Of a stretch of 64,000 nt of DNA, positions 25,601-37,600 are shown piece after piece. This stretch comes from Ciona intestinalis (lineage: Eukaryota > Chordata > Ascidiacea > Phlebobranchia > Cionidae). The DNA is taken from contig NC_020166.2 of NCBI RefSeq assembly GCF_000224145.3, positions 6,082,927-6,146,926 of the forward strand, written 5' to 3'. Position numbers and translations under genes: made by a program. The notes beneath the pieces were generated by a model. That model ran no database searches. It was not told the DNA's origin and was given only the letters and a program-made list of their open reading frames with translations. Position 1 is the stretch's first letter. Every line of letters begins with the position of its first letter.

Positions 25601-28600
25601 TGGCAGTAATTCGGGCTAATTCGTTTAGAATAGAACTGCGCATTATTGGCGGGTGGTTGAATTAAGAGGCTGCTGAATGCGAAAACAAGCAAGGGATTCC
25701 CAATCCAAATCACATTAGAAACCGCAGAGGAGTGAGGCCTGCTAAGGCTGCGGTAGGTTCTGTTGTGCGCACACAGCCAGACACCGCCGACAAGGGTTAC
25801 CAAAGCTGCCCTATGACGTCACTGAGCTGAAATAGCGGCAATTATCTGCTCGCACCAGCCCTTAACGCGGCCGATAAGCACTGTTGGCCGGGTAATTGAC
25901 CGTCGGGCTCTAGCAGCACCGACTTTGAATGCTGACAATGTGTCGCTGCTATCGGAGAGAAACAAAAAGAGGGAATTATAATTCACGAAATCCCAGGCGA
26001 GCGGCGGGCCGTGAATATCGGAAGAGAGAAACGCGACGCTGGAAACAACGCAACAGTGCGGTGGGTTTGGCCATTACACGGGCCGGATGTACGTGATTTG
26101 GCTGAAGGCAACTTAAGTTAAGTGCAGCGAGTTATCGGTTCCGACAACAAACATTCAAAGCGGATAATTAAATTTAAATTGAAACGAACCTGAAGTTATT
26201 TCTCTCTTCCTCTTTAACATTGCCTCCTTTTCCGCGATGGCGTCATGTTCCTCTTCCTCTGCTTTCCTCTTGAGTCGGTTAGCTCGCTCTTCATCGGGGC
26301 GTCTACCGGCGGGATGAGGGTGCTTGGCATGCGGCGGAGGAGGGTAGGCCAGACTCGATCGCTTGCTGGGTGGCGAGGTGACCTCTCTTTTTACCTGCCG
26401 CGCAGTGTCCTCTGCAACATTTGAGGGGCTACGTGATCGGGCGGTGTATGGATGAGGAGGCGGTGGGTGGTGGTGGCTGTAAGGGGTCGAATGCTTTGTG
26501 GGCAGCTTGTGGTGGCTCGGGATTGGGGAACCGCGTGTTAGCTTGGATGCGCCACTGATTTGTGGCTGTTGCTGACGGAGAGAGTTGATCCCGGGTAGAA
26601 TGCTGGCAACTGGGCTCGAAATTCGATCCTTCTCGCCTCGCTCCAGCAGTAAGCTCTGTTGCAAAGCCGCTTGCTTCAATGCCGCCGCCGCGAATTCCTG
26701 GCGAGGAGTCGCAATTAACGAAAGCTTTTACCTAGTCGCTGGCAATGATTTGGTTTAGGAGTGACAGACCAAACACTAATTGGTTAAGTAGGGCGCACCA
26801 AAAATTCCCCTTACCTGTGCGGAAGGATTAGCATGCGTCATCACAGGAGGTCGAAAGTGCTGCTGCTGCTGTTGGGGCATCAACAACGCGAAGTACGGTG
26901 AAATTCCCGCCAAACGAGCGTACTCTGCCATGGCCTGCAAAGGAACAACCCAGTCTTACTACAAATCAATCAATCATAGTAGGCGACTTTTCTGCGAACC
27001 GCGTGTCCGCACAACTCGACCCTTTGCACTATTAGAACTAGTTTGACCTGAGAACGTGATACTTACGTTTACATCGGTAGGTGCGGTTGGTCGGTACAGA
27101 CTGGATGCGAGCGTGGACGCTGCAGCTATGGCTTCCGCCTCTGCTTTGCTATGTGCTGACGTGATGGGGTCTGTAGGTCTGTATGACGTCGGCAGTTGGA
27201 ACGGGTGGCCTGACAGAGCGCCAAGTGCCGGTTGGAACATATACTGCGGGCTGGTGAAGTAGGGAGAGGGATCTTTCTCATTCGTTTTGCCAGCCATGGA
27301 TAAGTACGGGTGCGCAGCGGAGGGATGATGGCTGGGCGCCATTCTCTCCATCGGACTGCTGCTTCGACGGTGTGTCTGCTGGTGAATATTCGACGGTGAT
27401 TTGGGCATTCTCGGCCCGCCGATGCCCGGCTGAATGCTCGGGCTTCGGTTCTTGCGCGGTGGAACAAGGTCCGGCGGAATGCCAAATGAGTTTTCGTGCG
27501 ACCGCTTTTTCGGTAACTTTTCAGGGGCTGGGACTGCACGGTGGGGCGATCTCTCTCTTGAAATGCGTCGCCGATCAGCGTAGGGTGAAGGCGAACGTCG
27601 CTCGATTCGATCGTGAGGTCCCTTGAATTGAGAATACACATCGCGGTAGGCGTGAGGCCTGCAATGTGTGGAATGTTTTTAGTAAAGATGGCGCAATGTT
27701 ATTGTAAGAGTCAACGTGCGCTGAGAGGTTGGGTAACAATCAACAGAGTAAATAAACAAAGCCAGCGCTAAGCCATATCATATACATTAGATTAGTGAGG
27801 ACGGGCCACTTAGCACGGTTACGTAAACAGTGCGACCTCCGACGTCTGCTTGACGTCGTTCAAGAAACATTGAGGCGCGTGCAAACCATGCGAAAAATCC
27901 GGAGAGAAACACAAAGCGGGCGAGAGGTCGAATTCCTAAAAATCAGCCGAAGCGGCCCGCGCGGTGGTTAGAAAAACACTGACGGTGCGCGCTAAAAATA
28001 ACTGGTTACGTAAGACGAGCCGATGACTAACCCACCGTGATCCGGAACGAAAGAGGGGTAACTTAAAAAGCGAGCAAGAGCAGACGAAACCTGACGGTAA
28101 TTTCGACAACCGCAGCAGCACTTTCACCACGTCGAAGTGGTGGTCGGTGCCTGGGGGGAGGCAAAACACAAGATCATGTTTGTTTGTGATCGTAGGCGAA
28201 GCTCGGGTTCGCATCGGATGGAATCTCCGCGTGTAGCAACCACACTGCTTCTCGCACGGACGCAACGCCATTAAACGAAGAAAGGCCACAACAAACAAAA
28301 CGACTCGCAGGCGCGGTGAGACCGTGTAAGCGCGGTGTTAAATCCGCCTGAGTCGACGTCCACGAATACAGCGGCAGATCGATCGCTCTGTGTATTTTCG
28401 AGCGATTTAAATGTCAGGAAGCGCCCAAAGTCGTGTTATGAGTAAAGATCTCAAACGCGTCGATGAAGCGGAACTCGGGATATCGCACTCGCGACGACTG
28501 AGCATAAACAAACCGCGCAACCGAGGATATACAGGTCACGAAACTATAGATTGTTTTTGGCGGTGATGGGTCCCTCGGGGTCGCGGGCCAAGTGGAAAGG

Positions 28601-31600
28601 GCACCTGCATATACTGTAAATGGTAGGCGGAATTGCGACCACCCTGCTTTACGCATTGTTAAAGATAATATTCGCTCAATTTAGTGCAGACCATTGCGGC
28701 AACCAAATTGTTTTACAGAACAATTGGAGATAAGAAATTGTTACGGAATGTCACATTCAACTCCCGCATTGGTGTACGGTGGGAGTGGTAAAACGCAGCA
28801 GACAGAGGACCTCATTCAAACCTCGCTCCATTCACGAGAGATAGAGGGTTTGCTTTTACAGCTGATAACATAAACGAATATGCGTCATGCGCTAGTCCGA
28901 TTATATCGATTAGACAGTCGTTAACACGCACAGAAAAAAACGCTGATGAAGGAATCCCTTTGAAAACATGTTTTCGAGCTCCCTGTGAAATATCTTTCCG
29001 CTGATGCGCGTTCCTGGTATTTCGGATATTGCTAAGGCGCAGAATATGAATCACACCTGAAGTAAGTTTAGTAAACATACCTTTGCGCCAGGGCTATTAA
29101 ACGACGACGTGCTTCGTCATTCCCGTTTAATCCAATAGGTAAGTCGTGGGTATCCGGGTACTGGCCATCTCTGTCCTGGGATACAGGGTTTACTGAGCGG
29201 TGTTCCTGGTTGGGGGAAGGTCCCGTGCCGTTCTTATGTGGTACCATAGTCGGTGTCGATACTTTACGCTGTGGTATTGGAGATTTATTGGCTCCGACAC
29301 CAAGGTGCGCTCCATAAAACGGGATCGGGAAATTGTAGCCCGGCACGCCGGATTTCTTAGCACTAATTTCGGGGGAACTTGAGCGCCGAGGTGCCGGTGA
29401 TGAAGCTGCTTGTTGAGCGTTCATAAACCCTTCCTTTAGCGCTTCATTGGTAAACACTTCCTGGTAACGAAGTAAATAGTCAGCTGAGTAAGCTGCTGAT
29501 AGCCCAGGAACACCAGTAGCTGCTGCTGGTGGAACCGGTTGCTTGGATCTGGAGTCTTTCGTTGCTGCTGCCGCTGAAGAATCCAGGGCGGGAGAGCAAA
29601 AGTTCTTCAAATAGGGATGGGCTAATACATGGGCAGGCACATGTTGTGGCATGCCCGGGATAGACTCATACAAACGCTTTGTGTCTTGCTCGGTTAAAGA
29701 GCTGAGTGAAGCCAATTGATGGGGCAGCATATTTGTTGCAGCTCCGTATGCTGCTAGCTGTGATGGAAAAAGCATTGGTAGCTCGGATAGACCGAGCCCC
29801 GGCATTGCAGCTCCTCGGTTGCCCATCAACAATGCTGGGTTCGCCAGAGGATACATTAATCCAGGGAGGCCGGTGGGGGGTAGCCCGGCATTGGTTGTCA
29901 CCGGAGATGATCCCGGGGATTGCTGGCGTTCGCCGTCGCTGCTTAGACTGCTAAGACCTTGTCTGGCGAGCACGTCTGCACATACGGTCGGGTCTAGGCC
30001 TGAGTACATTAAAGGGTGAACAAAGGGCATCATCGGGTTGTGTGGTGGCAGGTGGGCTGCCATTGGATGAGTAGCGGCGCCGGAAAGAGAGCTCAGGGGA
30101 TGTGGAAGAGCCATTCCACGCGATGGGTGCTCAGAGTCCGTCGTTGGAGCGGGAGACGTTGAGCGTCGCTTGAACGAAGCGTGATTCGCAGTTGGCGGGG
30201 ATTCGGTGCTGCTATTCCGGCGGAACGTTGAGGCGTGCCGATCTGGGTAAATGCTCTGGTGTAAAACTCCGTTGCTGCTATGGTGACTGTAGCTGGTCAT
30301 GGAAGGCACTTCTTCAGCGGATTGTCCTTCGTTTACACTATATATGCGCATTGTATCAGAGGGCGCGACTGATCCGTTGTTTCGGTCATCTGCAATATAA
30401 ACATAACGTTATTGGAGATCCAGGACCTAACTTAAACTTGCGCATTAACGGATTAAAAGTACTTGGGCACGGAAAGACATTAATTATCAGGTTTGGTTCC
30501 GCACTATTTGCGCACTGGTACTTTCTGAGAAAGACAGCGAAACAGAAAATTCTCACAGCCCTAATTAAAGCGTCGGTCAAGCCTAGTATTGGCGCCATTC
30601 AAGCGTACTGACAGATTGAGACAGCGAGTCTGGCCCTGGCTCGAACGACAGGAATATTTAACTCGCTACAAGTCGTTTCCGTTCCCCGAGTCCCACGCTA
30701 TAGTAGGGTCAACCTTCTACCCATCGGGGTGGCAGCAAAAATCACGAAATCGGAGAATCCCTGGCTGTGCTTGCGTGGGAGGCAATGAATAAGGCAGGTG
30801 ACGAGGCCGTATATATCATTTCCTGCACCATTCAACAAAATGCGATATGACGTGGGTTCCCAGCTTCAATTTCAATGTTGCGATCGTAGCCTAAAACGAC
30901 AGCATTGATGTACAGACTGACTTCAAGTGCGCTTCACACGGCGAGGCACGAAATCTTGGCTCTGATATACTAACTCTGTCGACCTAAAGCAGCTTTCTCC
31001 TGTCTCTTCGGAAGTTTATTACTTGCCAGAATTTTGACCTCGACAGCCAAAATCGTGTACGTCTAACTTGCTTAACGCTTGTACATAAAGCAGCGATTGT
31101 CACGCCAGAGGCCCCACAAATTAACGGGCGCTGATGTTAAGCGATAAAAGATGTTCGTGCTACACCACAACACGTCTTCGTGCCATGAAATTGCTCAGGC
31201 GATTCCTCGAAACAGCCTTGCACGGCCAATATATACCCTGACTGTCCTTTCCAATGAAACTTATCTATGCTACTTCGGCTGCACGATCACGCGAACCCGG
31301 TCGGTACAGCAGTGAGAGACTAGCCAGCAAGACGCAACCGACCACCTCCAGCCGAACGATCCGCGCTCTCGTGCGCCGCAGTTTCTTTATGGTGAGGGCG
31401 GCACGGAAATGCACGCGGCCACGAACACACAACAGCGAAGCGCGCACGCACACACGCTCGACGCCAGCGGGCAGAGAGCAAAGAAATCGCACCCTATCTT
31501 AAATTACAGGCTGTACGTCCATGGCGCTTTAACTTAACATAAGCTGTACGCACAGTTGTACAGCGGGGCAAACGATTGAAGCGATCAGCGGCCAAACACA

Positions 31601-34600
31601 CCCTGAATCATCGTAAACAAAGACGTTCCAAGGCTAATGCGCGATCCTGATTTCCCCGAACAATGTTCCTAACAGGAACTTGGTGAGAGGAACTTACCAG
31701 GAGTGGCTGCACAATAATCGAATGTGATAAGGTAACTGATGCTGTAAGATAGTCGTCTTTTCTCCTTGCCTATAACTTTACATGAAATTATAATTGAGAA
31801 AAAGTTCTACTTGACTTTAAAACAGTTGAACGATTCTTTCTTTCCCTTGAGGTAATATGAGGATCCGGACAGCAATTAAATTCGTCGGGAATTAAAAACA
31901 CAGTTAGAGAAACTAGGCTCCAAGACAGGTCACTATGCCTGGGAAGCGGAAGTTGGCCATGAAAGCATTGGCGACACTAATTCCCAATGTAATACATGGT
32001 CGGTCGATAGAGTAGTTCGTGTTCGAACGATCACCAGGCTGATAACGCGAAGCCCGTATAGTGTAGAGGCGTACGCGTGTTTGTTGCGAACACATGCGAG
32101 GCCCGGACTAGTACAACCAAACCATTGTTTTTACCGGATGCTAGGTGCCACGATTGCTTCACCTGGAAAGGTTGTTTGACGATCGTTGTGAGGATTTTAC
32201 GCGACTAATGGCTCAGCGCGGGTACTTCAGGTTATACGACACGCCGCGAGCACGATAAGGCGAGGTTTGCCTGGGCGGCGAATTTCACAGTGTACGGTGC
32301 GAAGCGATAAGATTAAGAGATTGAGAGGATGCGGAATTCGGTCAATGCATGCGAAAACATTCCTGGACTAACTCGCGACGTGTGAGACGACAAAAAAACG
32401 GCCTGTGCAGTAATCGCGGGCGCGATCGAGCTCATGTTTCAAGCTAATTACAACCTGTACAGTAAATTGATCACTTCCTCGACCTAAACGTTTCGGGCTA
32501 CTGGATTTGGTGTGGCTTGTCTTGGGAGGATTAATTTTCACCGAAGTAACGCTAATTCGTAGTTCTCTGTAGCGAAGCCGCACCGCCTCGTCCCAATCCG
32601 TTGTATAAGCTGTCAGCTACGTGACTATTATTTTCAATCGCTCTCTAGATTTTTTTCTGACCCTTGCTTGGTACCGGTCACAGTCGGGGCAAGCAGGTCA
32701 AACCTACCACGCTGCAGATGCATGTCTTTCTGCACAAGTTTTGCCATCTGCGGTGTAATACGAGAAAGAGATGTACCGTTGTTAATGTGTTGACTGCACA
32801 CTCCATTACCTTATGGGAAGGATCGCCCAAACTCGAGGAGGCATTTCAATGTTGCTGTGTCTAGCTGTGCGATCTAATTGTACTGGCGCACTTTTAGCTC
32901 TAATGTTTTAACCGACGTTAGAGTACCAGCGTAATCAATCATTGGGATTTGGTTTCGAACGTTAGTCGTTAATTATGGCGATGCGAGCATTGCTGGTACA
33001 CTTACAATAATGTAATTACCTTATAAAAACAAAGGACGCGTGGCGCACCAATTTCTACGTTATTAAAGTGACGCGAAACTTAGAAAACATAAATTCTAAA
33101 ACCTTTAATCGGTTTGCGAGTTGTGTCTTTCACGCTGACGTGATGGAAAATGAAGAAACCATGTAAGTGGTTTCAGCTTATACCTTGCGCGGTTCGCAAA
33201 AGCAATTTATTTAGATGAGACGGAGCTAGCGTTCAGTGTAATTTACTGAAACAAACATTTCTCGTTGCGACGAAAGAGTTAAGCTGACAGTAGCAGAGTA
33301 AACGGATTAGAGAACTTTCAATTGTAATTTAGTTGTTACGACACGTAACAATAGTAGTTCGCTGAGCAATACTCAAGCAAAACTGTTAACACGGCACACA
33401 TAACGGGTGAAAGCAAAGAAAATACCGTGGATGACTGTTATCTGAGATGACAGAAGCGTGCAACGGCTGAAGCTAATTAAGTAACTACGGTCATTTTCTT
33501 TATGCACGCCCTAATGGTTCTTATCCTTTGACTGTAGACTAATTACCAGTACCAACCCAATGCCCTGTACTGTCTAATGAAGTAACATATTTGTCGCTTC
33601 ATTACTGTAAAGCTGTATTTACCACAAAGAAATAATAAAATAATGGCATGCCGCTTGCAGAAAACCACCGATTTAGAACAAAAACAAAGCGTTGATATGA
33701 AATAAAAGATCGGAGCTCGAACCAAACAGGCGGGGAAGGGCGTAAGATTTCGTGGAAAAACAAACAGAAGGGACGAGAGGATTCTTAGATCTTTAGAGGG
33801 AAAACCGAACAGCTTTTTGTAATTTACACTGACGAACGCATATGTGCGTATTGCATCATTGCGTTACCGCTTACGAGTACATACATTCATAACAGTGCAG
33901 GTAAAACAAGCGTATCTGTAGAGTAGACTGTAGGCTAGTGAGTGTGCCTCAGTGAAGCGGTTCTGCTTTTCTGTAGAAGGGTGGCGAAATTCGTCGGAAG
34001 CTTACGCAAGCGTTGACATCACCTGGTGTGGTTTTAGTTAATACACTCTATCAAACCACGTATACCCAAATCCAATAAAGGTTCGCATTTACGAGCGGAC
34101 TTTGCTTTACCGTCATTTACGATTACAATTTGCTTGATGCTATATACGGACTGTTTACACAATATAGTCAAAAGGAAACGACTGGCACGTCATGTACGAC
34201 AGCAAGTAAGCTGACTTTTTATGGTCAAAAATAGACTGACCCATGTTAAATTAGAGCACGGTTGAAATAATCCGAAATTCGTGAAGTAGCGCACATCTAG
34301 CCGGGGGCACTGGAAAGATATGCCATCTCAAAACCGAGAGGATGCGATTTAAAAGCATATCTTGACTGACATCAACATTTGCAAGCTACGTTGATCTCAT
34401 GGCTGCGTTCAATCTAAACATTCTAATGCGGCAGTCACGGTTGCCGCGTTTATCACAGGCTAATCCTGTTGACAGCGTACACGACCAAAACACACGAGGT
34501 TCCGTTCGGATAAAGAGATGCAGAACTAGCCTACAGCAGAAAATCGTGAAATCTAAACCTAGATACACGACACCGAGGTACAGAAAGGTCGTAACCCCCC

Positions 34601-37600
34601 GACTTTGACCCAGCGCTGGAGAAGTGTCACCAAGGTACTTCAGATTGAGGGAAAATCAAACCAACGAATCGTGGCACTGCGACGACTGCTAACCTTGGTG
34701 GGTGTTGATAAGTGGTGGGAAAAAATCATTGAAACGGCTGAGAAAATATCAACTGTCGTAAACTTAGATTGTCTGTTGCGGCTTAAAATAGATGCGCTTT
34801 GGCAAACGGGGCGTGTTGAACGTGCATTTTAAGCTTGACCGCTAATTATAGACCGGAGACGCGGAGTCGGGTTTGCGTAATAAACACCTCGGAAGACACC
34901 AACGCGAGGATATACAATGATAATAGCTGTATGGAAAGTGCAAGTTATGAGTATGCGCCTCTGTCAAGTAGGGTACGCTGTAGATAATGGTTTGCATGCG
35001 AAAACGCAACACGATCAATGGGCAATTGTTTTAAGTACCAACAGGTGCGGATATGCCATACTATGTCGACCGAGTTCTTGTGACAATACGTGGCAAAGAA
35101 CTGGGTGATTTCATCTTTAAAGAGAGGCCGGCTTAGATTGTAATTAGTCGATAATTTGACACTTAAATTTATTTCGCGAGCTTCGAATGGTCAAGAATTC
35201 TCGACACATTGAGTCGATACTCGAAGTGCGTCATAAGATAATAACCGGTACGATCCGGAAACACCTGGTTTCGATTCCATACACGCAATCATTACTGTGT
35301 AGGTAGGTTTATATTGTCTTGTTCGGAAGAGCGCGTCCGTGTCCGTACGCGTGGGAGTTCTCAGGTCATGAACACACGATGACAGACTGGCGAGTTAATT
35401 AAGTTTTATAAAAATTGTAAAAAGAAGTAGCATCCTAACCGCTGGTAGTAACGGTTTATGCGTCTGTGCAAAAGCAAATGATTTCATGCAATTTTAATTT
35501 CCTTAACCACTGAGTATTAGCTACCCAATGCTCTTGGTCATAGCTAAATGAATTCACTGGACAAAAGATTGGCTGTCCAGCCGTGCTGGAACGAAGTATC
35601 GACGCATTCTACGGTGAGTGGTTTAGACGATGATTAAGACAATTTTGCTTTTAAGGGCATTGGGAGAGATTAACGTAGTAGGCGCTGGGTTAATGAACAG
35701 TCAGGGGCAGCAGCCTGGCAATAATTCGATGAAAAATGCAAACAAGAAAAGTTTTCTCCTCACTGACTCATTACAAGTTGGGATTTGAAAGCGCTGGAGT
35801 CGACTTTAAATAGAGAGCTAGGATAACATTGGCTAAGCTCAGACCAGCGATACCGATAATTATCACTGAGCTCGATTGATGTGGCGGAACCTAAGAGAGC
35901 GGAGGCGATATCTTAGGAAAGTGCAATCAGCCATAGCAGCCCGCACCAGGTATCTATGTTGCGGTACTTAAGCTGATACGCAAATGTTGCACAAGCCAAC
36001 TTGACTGAGCATTGCCTGCGGGTTTGACAGATCTCGGTACTTCCTAGGAGAGATCATATTCATAGATGGCAATGCTGATCAAACCTTAAATAGAGAAACC
36101 AACAGACTTCAGATAACCTATACAAGCTGCATGAAATGTCAAACACCAAACCATAATAGAAAGCGTCTTCACGTGGTTATCTCTCCGTCGCATTTTAAGG
36201 CATGCAAAGAAACGAATACGTAATACCCAAATACAGCAAAAAGCACCTTTTTGTTTTGCCACTAGCCTACTAAACAACTTTGACTGTGCCAATATAAAAC
36301 ACCTTGAGTATTCACTAGCTTAGCGTCTTAGCGTGTACCTTAGTAATTCTTCGCTAGGTCGCTGACAATAATCTTTTGATTAATACCGATTTTGCGATTA
36401 AGGTATACAAGTAACCAGCGATGGAGACAAGTGCTTACATTTCGCAGCCTTTCTCCTGCATATATTTCAGGCGCGGCTTACTTCGCTTTTCTTTTCTCAC
36501 GGTTTAAAGTAAACTGCCTGATCTAAATCAGCTTGTGACCGTTACCGCGTCCTTTCGGCCGGAATTACACTAGTCGCAACTGAATCGAGTCGCAGAGCTT
36601 AAACCTGGATGTTCTCTCACTTCTCCAACACAAAAGAAAACTTTGTTTTGCTACTCAATGGCGCCCCTAACGACTGGTTTAAGGCGGTACTACCTCCACG
36701 GGAAGACGCTATAGACGGTTCTCAATAGGCATATTTCATTTCTTGTACGCGTTTCGAACATGTGAATCTGCCAGAAGATGCTTAACGTAACTTTATTTTA
36801 AACTAGAGGAAAAAAATCCCGCGAAAACAATCGTAATATTTTTTGATCGCAGGTAGAAATGTACGAAAAATAGCCTTTTTATATAGTCCTGTAGGGTTAG
36901 GTGGAATACTAATGGCACCCAAATCTCATATTTCCTAATTATGTTTTAAACAATTTACATTTTTTTTTGATTCATGCGAATGCGGTCATTTACCTTTTGG
37001 TTTACTATAGTAGCCATACTACTAAATGAAACGAGTAAAGAGAGTGAAAATGTCCAACCTTACCCTACTATAACATAGACACAAAACAAAAACGTGGTAA
37101 AATGAAACTACCTACAAATCTTTGATTTTTTATGTCTACGCGCAGAAACGTCGTAGGAATTATATTGTCGTAGGAATTATCTTTTTTAAGTTCACTCTTG
37201 TTTTGAAATGTAATTAAGAATACTCGTTGACAAACAAGTGCAGTTCGGCGCGGAAATACTCCGTATGAGGAAAGCGGGATTTTCCGCACCGCAAGTGGTT
37301 CTGGTTGACCAAACACTAAGTATTTGACTGTAAACTAGCGGGAAGTCAGTAGTGGACAGTCATCCATCACACCAGTGGTAGGTTTAGGAGAAATTACTCC
37401 CAAACAAGTTACTATGTACAATGAAGTAGGGTGGGGGAAGATGGGACACCTTTGCACATATTATCCAAATATCCTGATCGTGTTTTACATTTAAACAATT
37501 AACAACAGTCTATAGGAATTGTGACAATACGGTTTTATAATTCTTTAAATGTTTTTTGTTTACTATAAAATTGGACGAAGAAATGGAATAAACAGGTGTC

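Noticed and set aside
27126-27641. 171-residue minus-strand frame overlapping VGLL4 exon 4
   Set aside because: It is a +1 shadow of the coding frame: exon 4 in the chosen frame joins in phase on both sides.
35267-35290. GGTTTCGATTCC as a tRNA B box
   Set aside because: No A box or stems at proper spacing.
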